Below, piece by piece: positions 1 to 7,877 of a stretch of 64,000 nucleotides of DNA. The notes beneath the pieces were generated by a model that saw only the letters and a list, made by a program, of their open reading frames with translations, had not been told where the DNA came from and made no database searches. This DNA comes from Rhizobium lentis (lineage in GTDB: Bacteria > Pseudomonadota > Alphaproteobacteria > Rhizobiales > Rhizobiaceae): positions 186,001 through 250,000 of the forward strand of contig NZ_CP071457.1 in assembly GCF_017352135.1 (NCBI RefSeq). The letters are read 5' to 3'. A program made the translations under genes and the position numbers. How positions within the stretch are numbered: the first letter of the stretch is position 1; every line of letters begins with the position of its first letter.

Positions 1-596
1 TCGGCTGTCTCGAATGTTACCGGCTTTTCGTCGATCACGGAAAGCAGGCAGACCTTGGAAGCCTGCTCCAGGAAGACCGACGCATCATGGGCCGCCCGCG
101 CGGCAGCGCGGCTGCCATCCCAGGCGATGGCGACATGATCGATCCGGCCGCCGAACGGTGCCGGCGGATAGAGGATGAGCGGCCGGCCTGATCCGAACAG
201 CACCGCCTCGACGATCGGACGGGAGAGGCCTGCCAGTTCCAGAAGCACGAGATCATAGGCGCGCGAGGCTTCCGCCAGCGCAGCGACGACAAATGGCTCC
301 TCGACCTTGATCTCGCGGGTGTGGAGCTCGACCGAAGCCGCTCTTGCCTCGTCGACTGCTCTTTGGGTCAATGCCGATCCGCGCTTGTGGCTCAGCGCCC
401 TGGCGTCGCGTGCCATCTTCGCTGCATCGATGATCAGTGAGGACAGCGCATTGGAGACGTCGGGAATGGTAATCTCCACCGCACAGACGGTCAGCGTCGC
501 CTGCATGTGGCGCGCAAGGGCGACGGCATTGGCGATCATGAATTCCGAAGTCGCATCTGGATAAGTGAGAAGCGGAAGAAAGATATGCCGTTTCAT
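1..596 (-). CDS. universal stress protein, partial (C-terminus beyond left edge)
   Basis: The first 198 residues are visible from an ATG at 596, and the gene runs off the left edge. The start MKRHIFLPLLTYPD and the repeated alpha/beta pattern match the tandem-UspA fold. A segment VLLELAGLSRPIVEAVLFGSGRP is followed by a second half opening HVAIAWDGSRAAARA, typical of a second Usp domain. Usp proteins bind nucleotides and support survival under starvation or low oxygen. A FNR/FixK-type box at 663-676 lies upstream, with a TAGAGT -10-like hexamer (read on the minus strand) at 635-640 at the spacing expected of a class II site. The gene is divergent from the zinc-finger gene at 813. The family call is firm, but the specific role is unknown. 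Confidence 0.85.
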   Translation of the reverse strand, partial: MKRHIFLPLLTYPDATSEFMIANAVALARHMQATLTVCAVEITIPDVSNALSSLIIDAAKMARDARALSHKRGSALTQRAVDEARAASVELHTREIKVEEPFVVAALAEASRAYDLVLLELAGLSRPIVEAVLFGSGRPLILYPPAPFGGRIDHVAIAWDGSRAAARAAHDASVFLEQASKVCLLSVIDEKPVTFETA

Positions 597-662
597 GATT
601 TACCCCGAAGAGAGAATTGTGGCCTGATCTCGCCACTCTAGCACTTGTCCCGGAATTGCGCA

Positions 663-676
663 TTGACATGCCTCAA
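663..676. promoter_or_regulatory. FNR/FixK-type anaerobox for the leftward Usp gene
   Basis: TTGACATGCCTCAA fits the FNR/FixK core TTGA-N6-TCAA. Its centre (669.5) is about 41 bp from the start point predicted by a minus-strand -10-like TAGAGT at 635-640, which is class II activator geometry. The motif and spacing are seen. Use by FnrN or FixK is inferred. Confidence 0.6.
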
Positions 677-699
677 ACCCCGATATCTCCCAACCCTCA

Positions 700-713
700 T
701 TGATGCCGATCAA
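700..713. promoter_or_regulatory. exact FixK/FNR anaerobox TTGAT-N4-ATCAA
   Basis: TTGATGCCGATCAA matches the rhizobial anaerobox consensus at all ten defined positions. It lies about 100 bp upstream of the zinc-finger gene at 813. A weak TACGGT at 735-740 sits at the -10 distance for a class II promoter. Confidence 0.75.
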
Positions 714-812
714 TGCGTCATTCTTCGGTGGCTGTACGGTGATGACCGTTGCTTGAAGCCCGGCCGCCAGCCGGTCGGATGCGCATACAGCGCTGCAGGA
801 GGGAAACCGTCG

Positions 813-1151
813 ATGAAGAACGAAGAGATTGAAAACAAACTGAAAACCATGAAAGCGGACCTGCAGCGCCGGCTGTCGGCGATCGAGGCCGATCTCGGTG
901 CCGTGCTGGATCCAGACAGCGAGGATCGCATCACCCAGATCGAGAACGATCAGGTGCTAGTGGAAATGCGAAGGGAAGCAGGTGAGCAAATTACGTCAAT
1001 CGATGCGGCCCTCGAACGCCTGAAGCGCGGAAGCTTCGGCCGCTGTGTCAGATGTCTCGCCCCGATCGACCCCAGCCGGTTGGATGCTGTTCCCTACACG
1101 CCCTATTGCGTGACCTGCGCCCGCTTGGTGGACGAGAGGCTTTCCTCGTAA
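813..1151 (+). CDS. TraR/DksA-type zinc-finger protein
   Basis: A 112-residue protein starting MKNEEIENKLKTMKADLQ, chosen because AGGAGGG at 797-803 stands about ten bases ahead of this ATG. Residues 1-65 look like a charged alpha-helical hairpin (coiled coil). The C-terminus has a four-cysteine zinc ribbon, GRCVRCLAPI then YCVTCARL, the layout of TraR/DksA/YbiI proteins that insert into the RNA polymerase secondary channel. Longer in-frame readings upstream lack a ribosome site. An exact anaerobox lies 100 bp upstream, so the gene is probably induced at low oxygen. Whether it acts on RNA polymerase like DksA or is a shorter relative without that activity cannot be told from sequence. Confidence 0.85.
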   Translation: MKNEEIENKLKTMKADLQRRLSAIEADLGAVLDPDSEDRITQIENDQVLVEMRREAGEQITSIDAALERLKRGSFGRCVRCLAPIDPSRLDAVPYTPYCVTCARLVDERLSS

Positions 1152-1179
1152 GATTCAAGAACTCCGTCCTAATCCGACA

Positions 1180-1193
1180 TTGCTCTTCACCAA
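1180..1193. promoter_or_regulatory. degenerate FNR/FixK box ahead of flavoprotein gene
   Basis: TTGCTCTTCACCAA matches TTGAT-N4-ATCAA at 8 of 10 positions. It is centred about 40.5 bp before the start point predicted from a perfect TATAAT at 1215-1220. The canonical -35 is absent, as expected of a class II activated promoter. Confidence 0.5.
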
Positions 1194-1214
1194 TGCACGA
1201 AACGAAGGCCGGCC

Positions 1215-1220
1215 TATAAT
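1215..1220 (+). promoter_or_regulatory. -10 element TATAAT
   Basis: A perfect TATAAT lies 31 bp upstream of the ATG at 1251. No good -35 is present, but a FNR-like box occupies that position (1180-1193). Confidence 0.5.
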
Positions 1221-1250
1221 GACTCCTCGAACACCCGAAAGGAGCGTCTC

Positions 1251-1706
1251 ATGTCATTGGCTTTACGGGAATTCACGCCGGCCGAATGCTACGCCGTCTT
1301 GGAAGAGAAAAGATTTGGGCACTTGGCCTGCTGCAAGGACGGCCAGCCATACGTCGTGCCGATCTATTTCTCCTATCAAAATGGCGTCGCCTACTGTTTT
1401 TCGATGCCCGGCCGCAAACTGGAATGGATGCGGGAAAACGATAAGATCTGCCTGCAGGTGGATCGGAGGGTGGGCAAAGGCTGGACGAGCGTTATCGTTG
1501 AAGGGAGGTTCGAGGAGTTTCCCGACACCGCACCCTGGCGGAGCGAACGCCTGCACGCCTGGGAAATGCTGCAGAAGCACCCGGACTGGTGGGAGGTCGG
1601 TTCGCTGAAGCCGCATGAGGTTCCGGTCCTTGCCGAATCTCCGCACATCTTCTTTGGAATCCTTGTCCGGACAGTATCGGGCCGTGCGGCTTTTGCCATC
1701 GACTAG
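1251..1706 (+). CDS. pyridoxamine 5'-phosphate oxidase family flavin-binding protein
   Basis: A 151-residue protein starting MSLALREFTPAECYAVL, with AAGGAG eight bases upstream. The order 'ERRFGHLACCKDGQPYVVPI-like' strand, then 'YFSYQNGVAYCFS', then 'GRKLEWMRENDKICLQVD' is typical of the FMN-binding split-barrel PNPOx/NimA-like family. Members bind FMN, F420 or haem, and some reduce nitro compounds or act in oxidative and nitrosative stress. It sits among universal stress protein genes and has its own FNR-like box and TATAAT promoter, so a role in microaerobic stress is likely. Cofactor and substrate are not predictable. It converges on the Usp gene at 1859. Confidence 0.85.
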   Translation: MSLALREFTPAECYAVLEEKRFGHLACCKDGQPYVVPIYFSYQNGVAYCFSMPGRKLEWMRENDKICLQVDRRVGKGWTSVIVEGRFEEFPDTAPWRSERLHAWEMLQKHPDWWEVGSLKPHEVPVLAESPHIFFGILVRTVSGRAAFAID

Positions 1707-1777
1707 CACCGCAACGGGAGCAGCGCTTGAGCTGAAATGCGGGCGATGTCGCCGCGGCGAGAGCGAACTGACGGTGA

Positions 1778-1822
1778 TGCATGTCGCCAGCCGTGCATGA
1801 TCCGGGCGACATGCACAAACAA
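1778..1822. repeat. palindromic intergenic repeat, copy 1
   Basis: TGCATGTCGCC (1778-1788) and GGCGACATGCA (1805-1815) form a perfect 11-bp inverted repeat, followed by CAAACAA. It lies between the convergent genes ending at 1706 and 1859. The left 13 bases from 1780 and the right 10 bases recur at 10304-10347. It resembles the palindromic RIME-like repeats of rhizobia and may also act as a bidirectional terminator. Confidence 0.5.
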
Positions 1823-1858
1823 GTTGTCGAGGCGCCGGGCCGGCCAAGCGCCTGCGGT

Positions 1859-2692
1859 TCAATGAGCCATGAAGACCGGCATCCTGCTTTCTTCGATCAT
1901 GTTGCGCGTCACCCCGCCAAAGATCGTCTGCCGCCAGCGCGGATGTTTATAGGCGCCCATGACGATCAGGTCGGCGGATACGTCAACGGCATGCTGTCGC
2001 AGGACTTCGTCTGCCTGTCGTCCGCCGCCGGCTATGCGGTCCACCTGCACCTTGACGCCGTGACGGGCGAGATAGGCGGCGATGTCCGCGCCCGGCTCCT
2101 CGCCGTTCGCGCGCATGCGTGCTACCGGATCCACCATGGTGACGTAAACGGTGTCGGCCTGCCTCAGCAGATCAAGCGACTGGCGAGCGGCGCGCGCCGC
2201 TTCGTCACTGGAATCCCAGGCCAGTAAAACCGATCTCGGCGCCGCATTCATCGCCCGTGTTCCGCGGTTGATGAGGATCGGGGTCGGCGTCTGGAAGAGA
2301 GCTCCATCGATGATGCGTCTGCGGAGCTGTTCGTCTCGGGCCGCCTGCCGTCCAATCAGGACGACGTCGGCGTAAAGCGCTCTTTCGGCAATGTCTTCGT
2401 CAGCCCAGGCAAATTCCGTATAGACATCCTGGACCTCATAGGAGATTTCGCTTCGGCCGAGGATCGCCTTGATCTCCTCTGTCTTCTCGGAGAGCGCGTC
2501 GATTTCACGCTGACGCTCGTCGATCCAGACAGAAGAGACGGTGCTGTAACCGCCGATCATCGGGGGCGTTCCCAGCGCGATTACCACCGCATTCTGATGC
2601 GCCCGGTGAGCGGCGCAAAAGTCGATTGCTGCCTTCAGGTCTTCCTCGAACTGATTGATGCTGAGGATGCTTAGTACCGTCCTGATGGTCAT
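1859..2692 (-). CDS. universal stress protein (tandem Usp domains)
   Basis: A 277-residue protein with two Usp domains, about residues 1-140 (MTIRTVLSILSINQFEE...) and 150-277 (RSVLLAWDSSDEAARAARQ...). The C-terminal nucleotide loop reads MGAYKHPRWRQTIFGGVT, keeping the GG(V)T end but with Lys where many Usps have the second Gly. ATP binding may therefore be weakened. The start ATG is preceded by AGAGAGGTG. A box TTGACCTTCATCAA at 2750-2763 with a TATCCT -10-like hexamer (minus strand) suggests FNR/FixK control. The paralogous gene at 1-596 has the same upstream arrangement. Confidence 0.9.
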   Translation of the reverse strand: MTIRTVLSILSINQFEEDLKAAIDFCAAHRAHQNAVVIALGTPPMIGGYSTVSSVWIDERQREIDALSEKTEEIKAILGRSEISYEVQDVYTEFAWADEDIAERALYADVVLIGRQAARDEQLRRRIIDGALFQTPTPILINRGTRAMNAAPRSVLLAWDSSDEAARAARQSLDLLRQADTVYVTMVDPVARMRANGEEPGADIAAYLARHGVKVQVDRIAGGGRQADEVLRQHAVDVSADLIVMGAYKHPRWRQTIFGGVTRNMIEESRMPVFMAH

Positions 2693-2749
2693 GTCGATAC
2701 ACCTCTCTGGTTGGACAGGAAAAGGATAGCCGCCAAGGCAGCGCCTTCC

Positions 2750-2763
2750 TTGACCTTCATCAA
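2750..2763. promoter_or_regulatory. FNR/FixK-type box serving two divergent genes
   Basis: TTGACCTTCATCAA fits TTGA-N6-TCAA. On the minus strand a -10-like TATCCT (2723-2728) and on the plus strand TGTAAT (2784-2789, 5 of 6 to consensus) both place the box about 40 bp from a start point. One site could therefore drive the Usp gene leftward and the gene at 2874 rightward. Confidence 0.6.
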
Positions 2764-2873
2764 AGCAAGGCCGATTTTTACCTTGTAATCTGCTTCTTCG
2801 CTGACAGGCGCGGCCGTTGGCTTGCGAGCAATTTCAGCGAGCATCGGCCCCATCACGGGTTTGGAGGCGATAA

Positions 2874-3173
2874 ATGCTATCGACAGATCGAGACTTGAAG
2901 CGGGGCGGCGAGCGGTTCCCCATTCCTTCGCAAGGCGAAGTCGAAGGCAGGCTTTTGATGTTCGAAGTGGTTGCCGTCACCTGCCTGCAGGAGCTTCTCG
3001 CCAAACCGGAGACGCGCCTGGTTTCCAGGCTTCGCCGGAGGCTGATCCGCAATCTGAAAAAGAGGTGTGCCCGGTTGAAGCTATGCGCCGATGACGAGAA
3101 GGCTTCGGAGCAGTTCGCGCTCCAGCTGTTGCGCGCGGCTCTGGAAGAAGCAGAAGACGAGCGGTCCCATTGA
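2874..3173 (+). CDS. small protein of unknown function
   Basis: I do not recognise this 99-residue protein. It is supported by a GGAGG at 2862-2866 ahead of the ATG and by a promoter with a 5-of-6 -10 (TGTAAT, 2784-2789) under the anaerobox at 2750-2763. The middle has a basic stretch (RLRRRLIRNLKKRCARLKL), and the last 30 residues form an acidic, probably helical tail (LLRAALEEAEDERSH). No signal peptide or membrane segment is visible. The charge layout and context suggest a cytoplasmic stress-associated protein, but that is guesswork. Confidence 0.5.
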   Translation: MLSTDRDLKRGGERFPIPSQGEVEGRLLMFEVVAVTCLQELLAKPETRLVSRLRRRLIRNLKKRCARLKLCADDEKASEQFALQLLRAALEEAEDERSH

Positions 3174-3420
3174 GCCCAGTTGCTGTCGCCTTGGCGCGGC
3201 ATGGCGTGGGCGCTCTCGGGCAATGGTGCGAGCGCCCAGCTCTTTGAAGGATCTCATCCGTCAGCTTGCGCACCCACCTGTGACGAGGATCACTCCATTT
3301 TTGAGGAAATCCCCGCGATATCGGCCATGTGGGGTCGTCCAGCAAGTGTGATAGAGTTGAGGCCGCGACACCTCGATCTTCAGTCTGCAGGTCGCGGGAA
3401 AATAACCGGATCCTCGGAGG

Positions 3421-4692
3421 ATGACTTCATTGGAGACGGCTGATGCATTCCAACGTCTCAGCCTTGCGCTTGCGATCGGCATACTCGTCGGCATCGAGCG
3501 TGGATGGCGAGAGCGCGAGGCAGCGCCGGGCAAGAGGGTGGCGGGCATCCGCACCTATGGCCTGTCGAGTTTCCTCGGCGGCTTCTGCGGCTTCCTGCAA
3601 CCGATCACAGGGCCGATCCTGCCGACAGCCATCTTCGTATTCTTTTGCGTCACGATCCTTGGTTTCAGCCGTATGCAGGCGCTTCGGGAGCGTGAGTACA
3701 GCGCAACCGCCGTCATTGCCGCGATCACGGTCTTTGCGCTCGGTTTCGGAGCCGTCGTTGCCGACATGACGGCGACGGCGGCGAGCGCGGTCGCAATGAC
3801 GGCGCTTCTGGCGGCGCGCGAGCCACTGCACGGATTTCTGCGAAAGCTGACCTGGCTCGAGTTGAGAGCCGCCCTGATCTTGTTGACGATGACCGTCGTC
3901 ATTCTTCCAATTCTTCCCAATGAAGCGGTCGATCCCTGGCAGATGATCAACCCGTTCGAGCTCTGGATGCTGACGATATTCGTGGGAGCGGTTTCATTTG
4001 CGGGTTATGTGATGATCCGGCTCACCGACACCAGAGCCGGACTGCTACTGACCGGCGCCTGCGGAGGTATTGTCTCCTCGACGGCCTTGACTCTTTCCTT
4101 TGCCCGTCAGTCCAAGCAGACAGCTGCCCTCTCGCCGCTGCTTTCAGCCGGAGCGATGATGGCGGGAGCCGTATCGCTGAGCCGCGTGCTTTTGATCTGC
4201 GGCGTAATCGCGCCGGCAGTGCTGATGGAGCTTGCGGCGCTGCTCGGCCCGGCTGCTGCGGTGTTTGCCATCGGCGGTGGCGTTGCCGGCTTTTCCCCGC
4301 GCTCCGGTGACAGTCCCGACTTTTCACCCAAAAACCCACTGGAGGTGATGGTCGTCCTGCGCTTTGCTCTTCTCCTCGCCGCAGTGACCATCGTGACGCG
4401 GGCGGCCTTGGAATTTTTTGGAATGCAGTCGCTTGTTGCGGTTGCCTTCATCACAGGGCTGGGCGACCTCGACGCGATAACGCTTTCGATTGCGAAGCTC
4501 CCGAGCGTGCCGCCGGATGCGGCCGCACGCGCCATAGCGGTCGCTGCACTCGCCAATCTTCTTGCGAAGGTAGGGCTTGCAGCAAGCGCGGGAAGCCTTG
4601 GCTATGTGGTACGGCTCGCCATCGTGACCGGCATCGCCGTGCTCGCCGGCGCTGCCGGTTCGTTCCTATCTCCGGGTCGGTTGATCTCGTAA
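3421..4692 (+). CDS. MgtC/SapB family membrane protein with DUF4010 domain
   Basis: A 423-residue integral membrane protein with about 11-12 hydrophobic segments. The N-terminal part (LALAIGILVGIERGWRERE...GIRTYGLSSFLGGFCG) is the MgtC/SapB module with its conserved ERG and RTxxL features. The remainder matches the DUF4010 module (GGIVSSTALTLSFARQS, then FITGLGDLDAITLSIAKL). Such proteins sit in the inner membrane with unknown transport function, sometimes tied to magnesium stress. The ATG at 3421 directly abuts GGAGG (3416-3420), which is too close. TTG at 3430, nine bases after it, may be the true start. Confidence 0.85.
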   Translation: MTSLETADAFQRLSLALAIGILVGIERGWREREAAPGKRVAGIRTYGLSSFLGGFCGFLQPITGPILPTAIFVFFCVTILGFSRMQALREREYSATAVIAAITVFALGFGAVVADMTATAASAVAMTALLAAREPLHGFLRKLTWLELRAALILLTMTVVILPILPNEAVDPWQMINPFELWMLTIFVGAVSFAGYVMIRLTDTRAGLLLTGACGGIVSSTALTLSFARQSKQTAALSPLLSAGAMMAGAVSLSRVLLICGVIAPAVLMELAALLGPAAAVFAIGGGVAGFSPRSGDSPDFSPKNPLEVMVVLRFALLLAAVTIVTRAALEFFGMQSLVAVAFITGLGDLDAITLSIAKLPSVPPDAAARAIAVAALANLLAKVGLAASAGSLGYVVRLAIVTGIAVLAGAAGSFLSPGRLIS

Positions 4693-4720
4693 ATCCGCCG
4701 CGGATCGCCGGAAAGGCTTC

Positions 4721-5305
4721 TCAGCCAAGGCCGCTCAAGAATTCCTCGGTCTCCATGAGTTCGAGCTGCACGGAGAAGCGATCGTGCAGAAGTTCGAGTG
4801 ACGCGTCATAGGTGTCGTCGGCGCTGCTGCATACGGCGTCCTTCAGCACGATGACACGATAGCCGAGATCGATGGCGCCGAGCGTCGTCGCAAGCACGCA
4901 GACATCCGTTTCTCCACCGGTGATCACGAGCGTGTCGACCCGCTCCGATTGAAGGATGGTGTGAAGCCGGCCGTCGATCCAGGGGGAATAGGTGCGTTTG
5001 TCGAAGTATCTTGCCGGCGGAACAAGCGAGGCCAGCGAGGAAGCCAGATCGACGAGACCATGCGGAAGATGTTCGCCGGTCATCATCCACCATTTGCGGT
5101 AATAATCGCGCCATTTTCCCGGCATCGCATCCGCATGCTGCGGTGGCATGAATCGGGTGAAGATCGTTCGGGACGGATGCCGGCCGGCGACTTCCTCGAT
5201 CTGGGGAGAGACCCGGGCCATCCAGGGAACGTGCCATGGGGTGTCTTCGGCGAACATCCGCTGCATGTCGACGCAAAGGTGCCGCCACTCTCCGATTTCG
5301 CCCAT
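4721..5305 (-). CDS. isochorismatase-family cysteine hydrolase
   Basis: A 194-residue protein of the isochorismatase/nicotinamidase fold. The catalytic triad is visible: Asp13 in CVDMQRMF, Lys103 in FDKRTYSPW and Cys136 in TDVCVLAT, with the usual VITGGETDVC run before it. These enzymes hydrolyse amide, enol-ether or similar bonds (nicotinamide, ureidoacrylate, biuret). The substrate here is not predictable. GGGAGG lies nine bases before the ATG. It is a single gene converging on the DUF4010 gene with only 28 bp between them. Confidence 0.9.
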   Translation of the reverse strand: MGEIGEWRHLCVDMQRMFAEDTPWHVPWMARVSPQIEEVAGRHPSRTIFTRFMPPQHADAMPGKWRDYYRKWWMMTGEHLPHGLVDLASSLASLVPPARYFDKRTYSPWIDGRLHTILQSERVDTLVITGGETDVCVLATTLGAIDLGYRVIVLKDAVCSSADDTYDASLELLHDRFSVQLELMETEEFLSGLG

Positions 5306-5382
5306 CGCATCCTCCCTTCGTTTTCGGGCGTCAACCGCCTTCCGGACCGAAAGTTCCCGACCGACGGGAGATCAGAAGGTGC

Positions 5383-7752
5383 TCAGGCAATGGCTCCTGG
5401 AGCGATTGTCCGTAACGCGACGGCGCTTTCGGGGTTGCCGAAGCATTCGAGTTCACGAAGAGGAGCCGGTTTGGAGAAGAAATAACCCTGGAGGTCGGTG
5501 CAGCCGAGGGCGGTGAGAAAATCCCTCTGATATTCGGTTTCGACCCCTTCGGCTGTCGTCGAGATGCCGAGGTTGCGGCTGAGAGTGACGATGGCGCCGA
5601 TGATGGCCGCCCCGTTGGCCTTTGCGCCAAGCTGGGAAACGAAGGAACGATCGATCTTGATACGATCTATGTCGAAGCGCACCAGATGACTGAGGCATGA
5701 AAAGCCGGTGCCGAAATCGTCCAGTGAAATCTGAACACCTCGGCTGCGCAGCGACTTCAGCACCGAATAAATCTCAGAGTTATCCTCGATGAGCGAAGAC
5801 TCGGTGAGCTCGAGTTCGAGCCGGAATGGCGCCAGCCCGCTTTCCTGAAGCACGGCGAACACCTCCTCGGCAAAATTTGGCCTTCTCAGCTGGGCGGGCG
5901 AGACGTTGACCGCGACAAAGGTGCCTTCAGGCCATTTGCAGGCGGCCCTGCAGGCTTCCCGCAAGACCCAGAAACCGAGGGCGTCGATCAGCCCGCCCTC
6001 CTCGGCCGCAGGGATGAAACTGGCGGGCGTCAAAAGGCCGCGCTGACTGTGACGCCAACGCACGAGCGCCTCGGCTCCCGAAGCCGGATAGCCCTGTCCG
6101 GCACGATGCACCGTCTGGTAATAGACCTCGAGCGATCCGAAGTCGGACCTGCCCGCTGTTGGGGCGGAGCGGGAAACCTCGGGGAATGCGGCCGTGCTTT
6201 TGGCCAGAACTTCCCGCAACTCGTTCTTGAGGATGTCGCGCGCATTTCTGCCGCCGTCCATGGACGGCGAATACAGGCGCCACTGGCCTCTGCCGCCCAT
6301 CTTCGCCTCGTAGAGCGCGACGTCGGCATAACGCATGATATCGTCTGCATTGCGCCCCGCGTCCGGCACGACGGTCGCGCCGATCGAGCCGCCGACCCGG
6401 GCGACCGCTTCGCCCCTCAAGAGCGGGAACGGTCTGCCGAGTTCGGCAACGATCGCTTCGCATATGGACGGCAAGATTTGATCGTCCTTGATGTTGCGGA
6501 GAAGCAGAGCAAACTCATCACCGCCGAGCCGGGCAAGCGTGTCATCCGGGCGAAGCACCGCGCGAATCCGTTCCGCAGCCATCCTGATGAGTTCGTCGCC
6601 TGCAGCATGGCCGAACGTGTCGTTCACCGCTTTGAAGCGGTCGAGGTCAAGCAGTGCGACCGCCGAACGCTCGGCGGAATTCCGCGTCTCGACCAGGCAA
6701 TCCTCGAACCGCATCGCGAACAGGGCTCGGTTTGGCAAGCCCGTCAGCACATCATGCAAGGCAAGCTGTCTGGCGTGCAGCTCGCTTTTCTTCAACTCGC
6801 CGAGACTGCTTCGCAGGCGCACCAGCAAGACCGAGAATAGGATCGCGATTACCAGGGCGGCGATCGAAAGCGCCGGCATCAGTCGGCCGATCACTCTCGA
6901 ACCAGGAAGATCCGGCCGCCAGACGATGAAGCCGATCGGTTCGCCATTTGCCGTGGCGTCGATCTGAAACGCCACCTCGTTTTCGTCTGCATCGGCCGTG
7001 CGCGCGAAGCGTGCGCCGTTGAGCCCCTGCTGTCGGCTCAGTTCATCCAGCGCCGCACCATCGATAAACCGCACGACGATCAGGAATTGCCGCATGGGCT
7101 GCGGTTGCCCTTGAGAGGTTTCGTTGACGGCGACGACGCCCACGATCGTCGGCCGGCCTTCCAGCCGCATCAGATTTGCCAATGCGCGGTTGGGGCGGGC
7201 AGCACTCGCAAGACGACTTTCGATCGAGGACGGCGTTCGTTCGTTGAAGACCATTGCTGGGCTCGCTTTAAGACGGGCATCCTGAAGGAGAGGCAAAAAC
7301 AGAGGCTTCATCCAGCGATAGCGCTTTTCCGTCGGCGCGTCCGCCAGCATCAGGAGCTGAGCCTTTTCGTCGACGACGAAGGCCTGATCATAGCCAAAGG
7401 CGGACATCGCGGTCTGGCTGATCGCGCTTCCGGCCGCCGCCGTCAGCACCGCATCGAGGCTCGAGGAGCTTCCGGTCGTCTGAGCGGCGGGATAGACACG
7501 CGTGAGGTAGCCGTTGCCGAATTGGCCGATGACATGCGCGACCTGGTCGACCTGTTCGCGAAGGCGCCCATTGACCAGCTGACGCTGACGGTCGAGAGCC
7601 GCGGCGTCGCTCTCGGTTCCGGCCCAGAGCGCCGACAGCACGACAAGTCCGATCGCTCCGAGGCCGCTGACAGCGATCAGAAAAAGAATCCTTCCAGAGG
7701 CGATCCAGGATTGCTGAAACGTATTGGAGCTGGAAGGAACAACGATGTGCAA
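5383..7752 (-). CDS. CHASE4-GGDEF-EAL cyclic-di-GMP turnover protein
   Basis: A 789-residue membrane signalling protein. Hydrophobic segments at about residues 20-44 and 285-312 flank a periplasmic CHASE4-like sensor. A GGDEF domain follows (LGGDEFAL near residue 410, preceded five residues earlier by the inhibitory RxxD motif RPDD), then an EAL domain (AEALVRW near 561) with VNVSPAQL, ELTESSLIED, DDFGTGFS and IKIDRSFV all present. Both diguanylate cyclase and phosphodiesterase activities therefore look intact. The start is TTG at 7752, with AAGGGG about ten bases upstream and no better ATG. It is divergent from the binding-protein gene at 7878. Confidence 0.93.
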   Translation of the reverse strand: MHIVVPSSSNTFQQSWIASGRILFLIAVSGLGAIGLVVLSALWAGTESDAAALDRQRQLVNGRLREQVDQVAHVIGQFGNGYLTRVYPAAQTTGSSSSLDAVLTAAAGSAISQTAMSAFGYDQAFVVDEKAQLLMLADAPTEKRYRWMKPLFLPLLQDARLKASPAMVFNERTPSSIESRLASAARPNRALANLMRLEGRPTIVGVVAVNETSQGQPQPMRQFLIVVRFIDGAALDELSRQQGLNGARFARTADADENEVAFQIDATANGEPIGFIVWRPDLPGSRVIGRLMPALSIAALVIAILFSVLLVRLRSSLGELKKSELHARQLALHDVLTGLPNRALFAMRFEDCLVETRNSAERSAVALLDLDRFKAVNDTFGHAAGDELIRMAAERIRAVLRPDDTLARLGGDEFALLLRNIKDDQILPSICEAIVAELGRPFPLLRGEAVARVGGSIGATVVPDAGRNADDIMRYADVALYEAKMGGRGQWRLYSPSMDGGRNARDILKNELREVLAKSTAAFPEVSRSAPTAGRSDFGSLEVYYQTVHRAGQGYPASGAEALVRWRHSQRGLLTPASFIPAAEEGGLIDALGFWVLREACRAACKWPEGTFVAVNVSPAQLRRPNFAEEVFAVLQESGLAPFRLELELTESSLIEDNSEIYSVLKSLRSRGVQISLDDFGTGFSCLSHLVRFDIDRIKIDRSFVSQLGAKANGAAIIGAIVTLSRNLGISTTAEGVETEYQRDFLTALGCTDLQGYFFSKPAPLRELECFGNPESAVALRTIAPGAIA

Positions 7753-7877
7753 GCGTAGACCCCTTGGACACCACTACACGGGCGCATTCGCTGACGCTAA
7801 CAAATAAGCGTTCACGTAGAATTAAAGGCTACGGCGCACTATGGGCTGAGATCGACCACGCCCAGGAGTTCCCGACG

